Assembly (NCBI GenBank): GCA_016287565.1
Contig: JAEFAM010000004.1
Location: 33,703 to 97,702 of the forward strand
Origin: Clostridia bacterium
Lineage (GTDB): Bacteria; Bacillota; Clostridia; UBA1212; UBA1255
Direction of reading: 5' to 3'
DNA length: 64,000 nucleotides
Shown here one piece after another: positions 20,089 through 30,238 of this stretch (position 1 is its first letter; every line of letters begins with the position of its first letter). The notes under the pieces were generated by a model. It saw only the letters and a program-made list of their open reading frames with translations, made no database searches and was not told the origin of the DNA. The position numbers and the translations under genes are program-made.

Positions 20089-21102
20089 ATGAAGCGCAGC
20101 AATGTCATATCACTTTTCATAATGTTCGCCGCGGTGTCGGTGTTTATTATTGTCATGGCATTCCTGGGGAAAAGCCCGAAGAAGAGCATTGCCGCGCCCA
20201 CAGCCACCAACCAGGTCGTAGTGCTGCCCACGCCTGTTGCCACCGACGCGCCGGAAGCCACCGAGGCGCCTACCGGCGAACCTGTCGTGACGCCTACCGC
20301 TGCGCCTACCGAGGAGCCTACCGCGGAGGCCGTCGTGCGGCCCGTGATCAATGCGTCGGACTTCAGCGACCTGTCCACCAAATCCGTGTCCTGGGGCATT
20401 ACCGGGAACTGGAGCGACGACAAGGACCGGGAGTCCGTTAAATACGATATCGACAGCGCCGCCCAGAAGGCCGCTGAAGGGACCGATTATATCTACCGCG
20501 CCGTTGACGGGCCGGAAAAAACGATCTATTTGACTTTCAATCTCGGCTACGAAGACACCGCCGGAAGCACCGCGAAAATACTTGATCTGCTGAAGAGCAA
20601 CAACGTTAAAGCCACGTTCTTCGTGTCCAAAAACTACATAGAAGAGAACGAGAGTATTGTCCGCAGGATCATCGAAGAGGGCCACACCGTGGGTTCCAGA
20701 GGAGACATCAACGCCAAGTCCGGGTCAAACCGCGGCATGGTCTACCTGGGGACGAAAGAGTTCGCCGACACGATGTGGAGCGTTGAGGAACTGTACCAGG
20801 CCATCGCGGGGGACAACACCAGGACGTACTTCTACCGTCCGGAGAGTTATTCCGCCAGAGATATGGCGCTGGCCGAGGCCATGGGCTACACGGTGGTGTT
20901 CCGCACCTTCGACTACCGCGACTGGGACGACTATTATTCCAATTCCAAGGCGCTGCAGAAATTGAAGGACAATACCGCCTCCGGCGCCATCTATCAGCTC
21001 TCCTCGTCGAAGTACAACGTTGCCGTCCTCGAAAACTACATCCTCTGGGCAAAAGACCAGGGATACGGCTTCGCGGCGATCGACGCGGCGGTGAAACAGT
21101 AA
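20089..21102 (+). CDS. Polysaccharide deacetylase-like (NodB/PdaA-fold) membrane-anchored protein, probably catalytically inactive
   Basis: KTIYLTFNLGYEDTAGSTAKILDLLKSNNVKATFFVSKNYIEEN; N-terminal TM; Thr/Pro-rich linker; see finding on lost active-site residues. Confidence 0.85.
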   Translation: MKRSNVISLFIMFAAVSVFIIVMAFLGKSPKKSIAAPTATNQVVVLPTPVATDAPEATEAPTGEPVVTPTAAPTEEPTAEAVVRPVINASDFSDLSTKSVSWGITGNWSDDKDRESVKYDIDSAAQKAAEGTDYIYRAVDGPEKTIYLTFNLGYEDTAGSTAKILDLLKSNNVKATFFVSKNYIEENESIVRRIIEEGHTVGSRGDINAKSGSNRGMVYLGTKEFADTMWSVEELYQAIAGDNTRTYFYRPESYSARDMALAEAMGYTVVFRTFDYRDWDDYYSNSKALQKLKDNTASGAIYQLSSSKYNVAVLENYILWAKDQGYGFAAIDAAVKQ

Positions 21103-21154
21103 AAGATATTGACGGGCGCCGTGCCTGCGGACCGGGTCCGGGGAGGACAAATTA

Positions 21155-21427
21155 ATGATAAAAGGCGTATTGACCGTGATCGGCAAGGACAGGGTAGGCA
21201 TCATCGCCGCTCTGTCCCGTATTTTAGCAGAAGCAAACTGCAACATCCTTGACATCAGCCAGACCACCATGGACGACATTTTCACCATGACTATGCTGGT
21301 AGACGTCACCGACGTGAAGGGCGGTTTCGGGCCTCTGGCGGAGACGCTCCGGCAGGAAGGCGAGAACATGGGCCTCCGGGTGCAGCTCTGCCACGTGGAC
21401 ATTTTCAACGCGATGCACAAGATCTGA
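21155..21427 (+). CDS. ACT domain protein, UPF0237 family
   Basis: MIKGVLTVIGKDRVGIIAALSRILAEANCNILDISQTTMDDIFTM. Confidence 0.92.
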   Translation: MIKGVLTVIGKDRVGIIAALSRILAEANCNILDISQTTMDDIFTMTMLVDVTDVKGGFGPLAETLRQEGENMGLRVQLCHVDIFNAMHKI

Positions 21428-21436
21428 GGTGCCGCC

Positions 21437-22807
21437 GTGTTTATTTCGACTGACGAAATCATCCAGACCGTGACAATGATACAGCAGGAGCACCTGGACA
21501 TCCGCACCGTTACCATGGGCGTGAGCCTGCTCTCCTGCGCCAGGGGCAATATCGACGCCACCTGCGCCGCAGTCTACGACAAGATAACATCCTGCGCCGG
21601 CAGGCTGGTGGAAGTCTGCCGGGAGATCGAGCTGGAGCTGGGCATCCCCATCGTCAACAAGCGCGTTGCCGTCACTCCCGTCTCCCTGATCGCCCCGGAC
21701 GACCCCGAGGGCTGCGTAAAACTGGCCGTGACGCTGGAGCGCGCCGCCGCTGCCGTGGGGATCAACTTCCTGGGAGGCTATTCCGCCCTTGTCCATAAAG
21801 GCTTTACCCCTGCCGAAAGGGCGCTGATCAGGTCCATACCCGAAGCGCTCAACAGCACCACTAAAGTGTGCGCCAGCGTCAACGTCGCCACCACCAAGGC
21901 GGGCATCAATATGGACGCCGTAGGGGAGATGGGGCGCGTGATCAAGGCTGCTGCCGAATTGTCCGCAGCTACCGGCGGGTCCAACTGCGCCAGGCTGGTG
22001 GTCCTGTGCAACGCTCCCGAGGACAATCCATTTATGGCAGGCGCTTTCCACGGCGTCGGGGAGCCTGACTGCGTGATCAACGTAGGCGTCAGTGGCCCGG
22101 GCGCGGTGAGGAGCGCCATCGAGCACGTGCGCGGCAAGGACTTTACTGTGCTGGCGGAGACGGTGAAAAAGACGGCGTTCAAGATCACCCGGGCCGGTCA
22201 GCTGGTGGCCGAACTGGCAAGCGAACGGCTGGGAGTACCTTCGGGGATCGTTGACCTGTCACTGGCGCCGACACCGGCGGTAGGGGACAGCGTTGCCCGG
22301 ATAATAGAAGAGATGGGTGTGGGACGCTGCGGCGCTCCCGGCACCACCGCCGCGCTTGCCCTGCTGAACGACGCGGTCAAAAAGGGAGGTCTGATGGCGT
22401 CTTCCCACGTGGGAGGCCTTTCCGGCGCGTTCATCCCCGTGAGCGAGGACGAAGGCATGATCGACGCCGTGCGCCGCGGCAGCCTGTGCATCGAGAAACT
22501 GGAGGCAATGACCTGCGTCTGCTCCGTCGGGCTCGACATGATCGTTGTCCCCGGTGACACCGAGGCGCACACCATTTCCGCCATCATCGCCGACGAAGCG
22601 GCGGTGGGCATGGTCAATTCCAAAACTACCGCGGTGAGGATCATTCCCGCCCCGGGCAAAGTCGTGGGAGACACGGTGGAATTCGGCGGACTGCTTGGCT
22701 CCGGTCCGGTCATGAGCGTGCGTCAATACGGCGGCGCCGACAGCAGCCTGGCTTTCGTGGAGCGCGGCGGAAGGATCCCGGCGCCCATGCAGAGCCTTAA
22801 AAACTGA
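21437..22807 (+). CDS. PFL family protein, UPF0210 (DUF711)
   Basis: [52 protein letters not shown]0237-UPF0210 gene pair is a conserved arrangement. Confidence 0.92.
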   Translation: MFISTDEIIQTVTMIQQEHLDIRTVTMGVSLLSCARGNIDATCAAVYDKITSCAGRLVEVCREIELELGIPIVNKRVAVTPVSLIAPDDPEGCVKLAVTLERAAAAVGINFLGGYSALVHKGFTPAERALIRSIPEALNSTTKVCASVNVATTKAGINMDAVGEMGRVIKAAAELSAATGGSNCARLVVLCNAPEDNPFMAGAFHGVGEPDCVINVGVSGPGAVRSAIEHVRGKDFTVLAETVKKTAFKITRAGQLVAELASERLGVPSGIVDLSLAPTPAVGDSVARIIEEMGVGRCGAPGTTAALALLNDAVKKGGLMASSHVGGLSGAFIPVSEDEGMIDAVRRGSLCIEKLEAMTCVCSVGLDMIVVPGDTEAHTISAIIADEAAVGMVNSKTTAVRIIPAPGKVVGDTVEFGGLLGSGPVMSVRQYGGADSSLAFVERGGRIPAPMQSLKN

Positions 22808-22886
22808 GAAATATCACCCGGGAAATACCGGGAAAAGCCGGGAAATATCCGGTGATAACGTGTAAATTTGAGTAATACCGGGAAAT

Positions 22887-23843
22887 ATGCGGGAAATATC
22901 TGAAAACATCCGAAAATACGCCGAAAAGACCCTCAGCATAGGCAGATACGAGCACAGCCTGAGCGTGGCTGAAGAGGCGGTCCGCATAGGCAATATGACG
23001 GGCGCAGACCCGGAAAAATGCTATCTCGCGGGGATACTCCACGATATATGCAGAGAATATACTAAAGAGCAGTACGAGGCCCTCGGCCTCACGGAAGAAC
23101 CGGGGGCGCTGGACCCGGAACAGGGCCGCTACGACCACGTGCTGATGCACGGAGCCGGAGCGGCGGAAGAAGGCAAAAAACGGTTCGGGATCGTTGACCC
23201 GGACGTGCTGGAGGCAGTGAGCTGGCACACCACGGGAAAAGCCGGGATGGGAGAACTGGCCCGGATCATTTTCGTGGCGGATTATACGGAACCGGGACGG
23301 AAAGGGACCCATTTCGATATTGTCCGGGCCGAACTGGCGGAAAACGGGCTGATGGCCGCCGTGGAGAAAGAGGCGGAGCTGTCCACGAACTACTGGCTGG
23401 GGAAAAAGGGCATCGACCCGGCGGATATAAGGGATCCGGAAGGATTGCCCCCGAACTGCCGCTGGTCGTATGAAACGATGATATGGGCAAAAAACGAACT
23501 CAGAAGGGAGAGAAAGATGAACAAGGAAAACAGCAAGAAGTACACTGACATCATCGTCAAGGCGATGGAGGACCGCAAGGCGAAAGCGATAGAAGTTATC
23601 GACATTTCGGAGAAGACGCCGATCACCGACGCGTTCATACTGTGCAGCGGAACTTCCTCCACGCACCTCAGAGGTATCGCCGACGAGATCGAGGAAAAGA
23701 TGAAGGAAGCCGGCGTGGCATGCGCGCATCTCGAAGGCTACGACACGGCCCGCTGGATCCTGCTGGATTTCATTGACGTGGTGGTGCACGTATTTTTAGA
23801 GGAAGAGCGCCAGTTCTACAATATAGAACGGCTCTGGAGATAA
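22887..23843 (+). CDS. YqeK (HD-domain Ap4A hydrolase-like) fused in frame to RsfS (ribosomal silencing factor)
   Basis: HSLSVAEEA...LAGILHDICREY (HD) then MNKENSKKYTDIIVKAMEDRKAKAIEVIDISEKTPITDAFILCSGTSSTHLRGIAD (RsfS) in one open frame; possible internal SD/ATG at ~23518. Confidence 0.88.
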   Translation: MREISENIRKYAEKTLSIGRYEHSLSVAEEAVRIGNMTGADPEKCYLAGILHDICREYTKEQYEALGLTEEPGALDPEQGRYDHVLMHGAGAAEEGKKRFGIVDPDVLEAVSWHTTGKAGMGELARIIFVADYTEPGRKGTHFDIVRAELAENGLMAAVEKEAELSTNYWLGKKGIDPADIRDPEGLPPNCRWSYETMIWAKNELRRERKMNKENSKKYTDIIVKAMEDRKAKAIEVIDISEKTPITDAFILCSGTSSTHLRGIADEIEEKMKEAGVACAHLEGYDTARWILLDFIDVVVHVFLEEERQFYNIERLWR

Positions 23844-23940
23844 TTCCGGAAATTCAAACTTTTTTCATAAATTTATTCTCAGAAACTGTAAAAATTTCCG
23901 CAGTTGTCGTCTGTATCAGTGAAGGGAGGTCTCAAGCGGA

Positions 23941-24540
23941 ATGCAACCGGGCAAATCACCTGATACGGCAGCGACTTTTGCGGCAACGGACGAGGAACTC
24001 GTCGAGCTTTATTTTGCCAGAAGCGAGCGCGCCATCGAGGCGACCGAGGCAAAATACGGCAGATATCTTCGCGCCGTCCTGGACAACGTCCTTGACAGCG
24101 CCGAGGATCGCGACGAGTGCCTGAACGACGCTTATCTGTCGGCCTGGAACCACATCCCGCCGGACCGCCCCCGCAGTTTTCCGGCATACCTGACAAAGAT
24201 CGTCAGGAACATCGCGCTTGACCGGCGCAAGGAAATGAACCGCAAAAAACGCGCGCCCGCAGAGGGCTTCGACAGCTACGACGAGCTGGATGAAGTCCTG
24301 GAGAGCGGCAGGACCGTGGAGTCAGAAGTGGATTCCAGGCTGCTTTCCGAATATCTCTCCGGCTTCGCGCGCAGGCTTCCAAAGGAGCAGCGGTACGTTT
24401 TCCTGTGCCGGTATTATTATTCAGACAGCGTAAACACCATTGCCGCGAGACTGGGCCTGAGCCCCTCGGCGGTCTACCAGATGCTGGCCGTGATCAAAGG
24501 AAAGCTGCGCGACGGACTTGAAGCGGAGGGTTTTGTATGA
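23941..24540 (+). CDS. RNA polymerase sigma factor, ECF type
   Basis: DRDECLNDAYLSAWNHIPPDRPRSFPAYLTKIVRNIALD; C-terminal sigma-4 HTH. Confidence 0.93.
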   Translation: MQPGKSPDTAATFAATDEELVELYFARSERAIEATEAKYGRYLRAVLDNVLDSAEDRDECLNDAYLSAWNHIPPDRPRSFPAYLTKIVRNIALDRRKEMNRKKRAPAEGFDSYDELDEVLESGRTVESEVDSRLLSEYLSGFARRLPKEQRYVFLCRYYYSDSVNTIAARLGLSPSAVYQMLAVIKGKLRDGLEAEGFV

Positions 24541-26882
24541 AAAAAGAGACGTTCGAACGGGCAATGCTTGATATTGACGACGACCTGCTGGACGAGGTGG
24601 GTCAATTGCGTTTTGACCAGTTCGCGGCGGAGGAAGCGGCGACGGTGGCCTCGGCGGCTGACAAAACCGCCTTGCCTTCGAAAGCAGCGGAAACGTCCTC
24701 CGAGACTCGCAAAAAAGGGCGGAACCGCAGCGGCTCTTCCGGCAGCAGGGCAGGCGTCATCGGCTCCGTGGCATTGATCACCGCAGGACTGGTGGCCACG
24801 ATTGCCGTCGTCAGCGTGATCAGGCACAGGAACCGCAGCCTTACACCGGCGGGCGAGACCGATATACCTTCGTACGTCACCGCAGACCCTCTGGCGGCGC
24901 TTCCCGATATCACCGACTTCTCCCTTTGGCCGAGTTACCACTGCGTCGATTCCGGCAGCAGCATGCTTCCCGAACAGGAGGCCTCCGGCTGGAACGACTT
25001 CCTTTTAAGGGAGGAAGAATACGATCTGACGAAAGCGGAAGAGGCTGCATATCACGCACGGCTGGAAGCCGCGGGATTCACGGTAGAAAAGGAGAAATAC
25101 GGCGCGTTTATCTACTCCGATTCCGCGTATATATTCCAGAGCGGCACCGCCTCCGCCAATACCGGCGATTCCGAAAAGACCCGGATCGAACTGGTATGTT
25201 TCGAACGTTCCCCGTCGCACAGCGGCAGCGTCAGCGAAGAAGAGGCCGCAGATATCATATCCGCCTTGCCGGACTGGGATCACAAGCCCCTGGACGTTAC
25301 TCCCCGGGGTCTTTTCGAAGAGACAGGCATACAGGTTTTCCTGGCGCCTCACAGATATACCGTTTCCGACGCCCAGGACGGAGTTGACCGGGAATGCGTC
25401 TCCACCAGATTCTGCTACATATACGGCGGCAAGGTCATCCGGGCCGACGCCTATCCCGCGCTCTCTATGATAGCCGCGGCGGATATCGACAGCGACGGCA
25501 CCCGGGAGGTCGTCATGCTGAGCTTTGGGCCCCTTGCGGTCTCTTCCGTCTCGTCTTTTTCGGCGGAGGTTTTCCGGCAGGGACACCTGGTTTACACGTC
25601 CACTTTCATAAGCCGCGACTACTGGTATTTTTCGCTTGTCCGGGACGAGGGCGGCTGCCTGAAAGTGCTGCTCAGGGACTACCTGACGTACCCTGACGTT
25701 CCCGCTGAATCTTATAACTGGATCACGCGGGAGGAGTCGCTCTCCATCGGCTTATCGGAGGGAGACCTGGTATTGTCCGACGGCATACGGCTGTACAGGA
25801 ACGGAGACATTGTGCCCTTTAGGGAAAACGGGCAGAACGTTCCGCCGGAGGGGGCAACGGCGTCGCCCACATTGACGCCCACGGAATATCCCACGGAGTC
25901 CGGCACGCGCAAACCTTCGCCCACCGAAACTCCCGAACCCACCGCTCCGGCAACGGCGCCGCAATTGCCCACCGCCACCGCCGGGATCATCGACTCTCCG
26001 TACAAGCGGATGAACGAGATCACGTTCACGAGGCAGGTGATCGTTGACGACGAAAACATTTACGCCGCCATCGAGAGCATCTCTCTGGACAAGCTGGGCG
26101 CCTACCAGCTTAAGGTGTACGTGGAGAACAAGACGAAGCAGTCCGCCATGAAGATCGACGTCAATAACGTTGCCGTCAATGGCCTTTACGTGCGGATCGA
26201 CCGCCGTCTGAACTATTATGACACCACCAAAAAAGGCTACTTGTACGTGACGCTTTCGGAATGCACCCCGAAGGAGCTCCTCAAGGAGAGCGGCATGGTG
26301 GATCCCACCGTGATCACTATGGATATGATCTTCTCGCTGGGCACCGGAAACGGAAAGTACTCGGAAGTGGCTCGGGAGCAGGTGACGGTCTATCCCTTCG
26401 GCCCGGACAAAGTGACGCTTTACGACTACACCCGGAAAGACAGACTGGTGCAGCTGGCGGACAACGAATATTTCTCTCTGTACCTCTTCGACGTGGCCGC
26501 AATGAATTACACGGGGGATCTTATCGTCGCGCCTAAACTGTACATGTTCCTGATCAACAAGACCGGCGGCGACCTGGTGCTTTCGGGAGAGGATCTGACG
26601 GTCAACGGCATCCGGATCTTCGAAGGTTCGGACATGTATCTCCAGACGTCTCCTTCGCTGTTCTGCAGTTTCCCTGCCGGAGCCGTGAACGTGCTGGAGC
26701 TCAGCTGGCCTCTTTATCCGGCGCTGCAGGAGTATTCCGACAGACTGCAGGCGGACGCTTTCAGGGACGTGCGCACGATGCAGTTCGACCTGGTGGTCTG
26801 CGACCGGTACCACCTGACGGAGCATGAGGAGCTGCTCAGGCAGACCGTGACGGTAGACATAGAGGAGTTTTTCAGATATTGA
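24537..26882 (+). CDS. Membrane protein translationally coupled to the ECF sigma factor (candidate anti-sigma/sensor)
   Basis: ATGA overlap with sigma gene; cytoplasmic N-terminus, one TM (AGVIGSVALITAGLVATIAVVSV), large extracellular region with Pro/Thr linker. Confidence 0.75.
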   Translation: MKKETFERAMLDIDDDLLDEVGQLRFDQFAAEEAATVASAADKTALPSKAAETSSETRKKGRNRSGSSGSRAGVIGSVALITAGLVATIAVVSVIRHRNRSLTPAGETDIPSYVTADPLAALPDITDFSLWPSYHCVDSGSSMLPEQEASGWNDFLLREEEYDLTKAEEAAYHARLEAAGFTVEKEKYGAFIYSDSAYIFQSGTASANTGDSEKTRIELVCFERSPSHSGSVSEEEAADIISALPDWDHKPLDVTPRGLFEETGIQVFLAPHRYTVSDAQDGVDRECVSTRFCYIYGGKVIRADAYPALSMIAAADIDSDGTREVVMLSFGPLAVSSVSSFSAEVFRQGHLVYTSTFISRDYWYFSLVRDEGGCLKVLLRDYLTYPDVPAESYNWITREESLSIGLSEGDLVLSDGIRLYRNGDIVPFRENGQNVPPEGATASPTLTPTEYPTESGTRKPSPTETPEPTAPATAPQLPTATAGIIDSPYKRMNEITFTRQVIVDDENIYAAIESISLDKLGAYQLKVYVENKTKQSAMKIDVNNVAVNGLYVRIDRRLNYYDTTKKGYLYVTLSECTPKELLKESGMVDPTVITMDMIFSLGTGNGKYSEVAREQVTVYPFGPDKVTLYDYTRKDRLVQLADNEYFSLYLFDVAAMNYTGDLIVAPKLYMFLINKTGGDLVLSGEDLTVNGIRIFEGSDMYLQTSPSLFCSFPAGAVNVLELSWPLYPALQEYSDRLQADAFRDVRTMQFDLVVCDRYHLTEHEELLRQTVTVDIEEFFRY

Positions 26883-27066
26883 CGCAAGACCGCGGCGGTA
26901 TGGTTATGATCGGTCCAGGGAGCGTTTGCGCAGCCAGCCGCCCTGCCGCAGCGCCCGGATATATTGACGCGAAAACGAAAAAGTGGTAAAATTTCCTTGT
27001 CCGCGGCAGAAAACGGATGGTTTTTGACGAAAAACGCTGCCGATGGACGGGAGGAGTTTGAAATTT

Positions 27067-27792
27067 ATGTCCGGACATTCGAAATGGGCGAATATTAAGA
27101 ATAAAAAGGGCAAGACTGACGCGGCGCGCGGCAATCTTTTCACCAAGATCGGCAAGGAACTGCAGATCGCCGTCAAGGCCGGCGGCCCCAACCCCGACGC
27201 CAACAGCAAGCTGAAAGACGTGATCGCCAAGGCAAAGGCTGCCAATATGCCTAACGACAACATCATGCGCAGCATCAAGCGTGCCAGCGGCGAGGGCGCC
27301 AACGAAGTCATCGAAGAGATCGTGTACGAAGGCTACGGACCCGCGGGCGTTGCCATCATCGCCGAATGTGCTACCGACAACCGCAACCGCACCGGCGCCG
27401 AAGTACGCCACGTGTTCGACAAGTTCGGCGGCAATCTCGGAACTCCCGGCTGCGTTTCCTTTATGTTCGACCAGAAGGGCATAATCGTCATCGAGAACGA
27501 CGGCGACAAGAGCGAAGATGAAGTTATGATGGACGCGCTTGACGCGGGGGCCCAGGATTTCAGCGCCGACGAGGACGTTTTCGAGATCGAGACCACTCCC
27601 GGCGATTTCAGCGCGGTGCGCGAGGCGCTGGAAGCGAAAGGGTACAATTTCCTGGAAGCCGACGTGCGTATGGTGCCTCAGAGCTACGTGAAGCTTACGG
27701 ACGAGGCTCAGCTGGAGCAGATCGAGAAGCTGATCGACGGGCTCGAGGACAACGACGACGTGATGAACGTATACCACAACTGGGAAGAATGA
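27067..27792 (+). CDS. YebC/PmpR family protein
   Basis: [66 protein letters not shown]. Confidence 0.97.
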   Translation: MSGHSKWANIKNKKGKTDAARGNLFTKIGKELQIAVKAGGPNPDANSKLKDVIAKAKAANMPNDNIMRSIKRASGEGANEVIEEIVYEGYGPAGVAIIAECATDNRNRTGAEVRHVFDKFGGNLGTPGCVSFMFDQKGIIVIENDGDKSEDEVMMDALDAGAQDFSADEDVFEIETTPGDFSAVREALEAKGYNFLEADVRMVPQSYVKLTDEAQLEQIEKLIDGLEDNDDVMNVYHNWEE

Positions 27793-27983
27793 TATTGTCC
27801 GCGCCTGTGTAAGCACGGCAAAGGCGGCCCGGCAACGGCCCGGCAGAATTGACCTTCGGGCGCGTGGTCCGAAGGTTTTTTCGTAGGGCGGAGAACGGCG
27901 GCACAGCCGGCGGCCGAAGGCGGCAACGGTCGGCGGAGCGCGGGCAGCAGCCGAAGGCGGCAACGCCATTTTGGGAACGAGAT

Positions 27984-28643
27984 ATGAAATACAAATTAGC
28001 GATATTCGATCTGGACGGCACGCTGCTCGACACGTTGACGGACCTTATGAACAGCGCCAACTACGCCCTCAGGCAGCAGGGCCTGAAGGAGCGTACATAT
28101 AAGGAGATCCGGGCGATCGTGGGGCACGGGATCAAGAACCTGATCGACAGGGCGGTGCCCGAAGGAACTTCGGAGGAATTGACCTCGGAGGTCTTCCGGG
28201 GTTTTCGGGAGCACTACAAAGTCCATTGCGCTGACGCCACGGCGCCTTATCCCGGGGTGCGCGAGCTGCTGGAGAAGCTCCGGGGGGCCGGTGTGAAGAT
28301 CGGTGTGATCTCCAACAAGGCGGATCCGGCGGTGCAGGACCTGATGAAGATATATTTCGACGGGCTCGTGGATATTGCCCGGGGAGAACTTCCCGGAGTG
28401 CCTAAAAAACCTGCGCCTGACGGCGTGTGGAAAATGATAGACGAATTCGGCGTTGACCGGAAAGACGCCGTTTATATAGGCGATTCGGAAGTGGACGTGG
28501 AGACCGCGGCTAATTCAGGCCTGGACTGCGTTACCGTGACCTGGGGATTCAGGGACCGGGACGTGCTCACGGCCGCCGGGGCAACCGTTTTGGCGGACTG
28601 CGTGGGAGAGGTATACGACCTGATAGCAGGCGAGGAGCAATAA
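27984..28643 (+). CDS. HAD family hydrolase (phosphoglycolate phosphatase-like)
   Basis: FDLDGTLLDTLTDL...ISNKADPAV...YIGDSEVDVETAANSG. Confidence 0.93.
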   Translation: MKYKLAIFDLDGTLLDTLTDLMNSANYALRQQGLKERTYKEIRAIVGHGIKNLIDRAVPEGTSEELTSEVFRGFREHYKVHCADATAPYPGVRELLEKLRGAGVKIGVISNKADPAVQDLMKIYFDGLVDIARGELPGVPKKPAPDGVWKMIDEFGVDRKDAVYIGDSEVDVETAANSGLDCVTVTWGFRDRDVLTAAGATVLADCVGEVYDLIAGEEQ

Positions 28644-28662
28644 CCGATCGGAGGTTTTGATT

Positions 28663-29472
28663 ATGTCCTGGGACGAGATCTGGCAAACCATAGTAAGCTG
28701 GGCGCTCAGCACCGGCATCAAGCTGGTCATCACGCTGGTGCTTATGTACGTGCTGTTCAGGTTCATCAACCTGATCGCCCGGCGCATAATGAAGCGCAAC
28801 GAAAAGACGAAAAAATTCGATTACACCACCGTGAAAACGCTCGTCTATATAGGCAAGATCATTGCCAAGTGCGTGGTGGTGGCCGCGGCGGTAAGCTTCC
28901 TGGGCATTGACACCAGCAGCATCAGCGCCCTCATCGCCTCCGTGGGAGTGACCATCGGGCTGGCGGTCAACGGGGCGTTGTCCAACGTTGCCGGCGGAGT
29001 GCTGATCGCCGTGACGAAACCGTTCAAGATCGACGATTATATATCGGTCAACGGCGTTGACGGCACCGTGATGGACATCCGCCTGATCACCGTCAAGCTG
29101 CGCACGCCGGACAACAAGATCGTGTACATACCCAACAGCGTTTTTCCCTCCAACAACATCACCAACTACTCGGAAAGCGGCACCCGGCGTGTGGAATACA
29201 AGTTCTCCGTGGCCTATTCCACCGACTTCGCCAAGGCCAGGGACATTCTGCTGGGCGTTATGCGGGGCAACGAAAAAGTGCTCAAGACTCCGGAACCCAC
29301 CGTCAATATGAGCGACCACGGCGAAAGCGCCGTTATCCTCACCGCCCGCTGCTGGGTCAACAGCGAGGATTACTGGACCGTCTACTTTAACATGATCGAG
29401 GCCGCCAAGGCGGAGTTCGATAAAGAAGGCGTGTCCATACCGTTTCAGCAGATCGACGTGCATATGAAATAA
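28663..29472 (+). CDS. Small-conductance mechanosensitive channel (MscS family)
   Basis: ISALIASVGVTIGLAVNGALSNVAGGVLIAVTKPFKIDDYISVNGVDGTV. Confidence 0.94.
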   Translation: MSWDEIWQTIVSWALSTGIKLVITLVLMYVLFRFINLIARRIMKRNEKTKKFDYTTVKTLVYIGKIIAKCVVVAAAVSFLGIDTSSISALIASVGVTIGLAVNGALSNVAGGVLIAVTKPFKIDDYISVNGVDGTVMDIRLITVKLRTPDNKIVYIPNSVFPSNNITNYSESGTRRVEYKFSVAYSTDFAKARDILLGVMRGNEKVLKTPEPTVNMSDHGESAVILTARCWVNSEDYWTVYFNMIEAAKAEFDKEGVSIPFQQIDVHMK

Positions 29473-29677
29473 AAACGAACCGGAATAAAAACGGCCGGAT
29501 ATATTTCCCGGGCGGGAAATATTATGTAAATTCGCGTAAATTTTCGAAAACGGCGTAAATAACGTGGATCGCGCCGTTAATTATACCGAAAAATAGTTAC
29601 TGTATTATTGTCAGAGCGGCAAAGCGACGCAGCGATGCGCGGCGGAACCGTTTCAGGCAGCGAAAGGAGTCCCTTCC

Positions 29678-30238
29678 GTGGAAGATGCGGATATCATCGC
29701 TCTCTATTGGGCGCGGGATGAGAAGGCAATAGAAGCCTCATATCAGAAATATTCGCGCTACTGCATGTCCATCGCCCGGAACATCGTTCAGACGGACGAG
29801 GATGCGGAAGAATGCCTGAATGACACGTGGATGGGAGCCTGGGAAGCGATCCCTCCTGCGAGACCCACGGTATTGTCCGTGTTTCTGGGGAAGATCACCA
29901 GGAATATTGCCCTGAACAAAGTGCGCGCCGGCAAATGCCTGAAGCGAGGCGGAGAGAAGGCGATGCTGCCCTTCGACGAACTGAGCGACACCATTTGCGA
30001 CGGCCGGAGCGTGGAGGAGAAAGCGGAAAGTTCCGAGATCACGGCGGTGATGAACGCCTTCCTGGCGGAGCTTCCCGAGGAGAAGCGCAAGATATTCGTC
30101 AGCCGCTACTGGTACGGCGAAGAGTACGGCGAGATCGCCGGGCGCTATGGGTACAGCCGCGGCAAGGTCGCGATGATGCTTGAAAGGCTGAAGGCCAAGC
30201 TCCGTGACAGACTGATGAAAGAGGGGATCCTGCAATGA
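29678..30238 (+). CDS. RNA polymerase sigma factor, ECF type
   Basis: TDEDAEECLNDTWMGAWEAIPPARPTVLSVFLGKITRNIALN; paralogous to 23941-24540. Confidence 0.93.
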   Translation: MEDADIIALYWARDEKAIEASYQKYSRYCMSIARNIVQTDEDAEECLNDTWMGAWEAIPPARPTVLSVFLGKITRNIALNKVRAGKCLKRGGEKAMLPFDELSDTICDGRSVEEKAESSEITAVMNAFLAELPEEKRKIFVSRYWYGEEYGEIAGRYGYSRGKVAMMLERLKAKLRDRLMKEGILQ

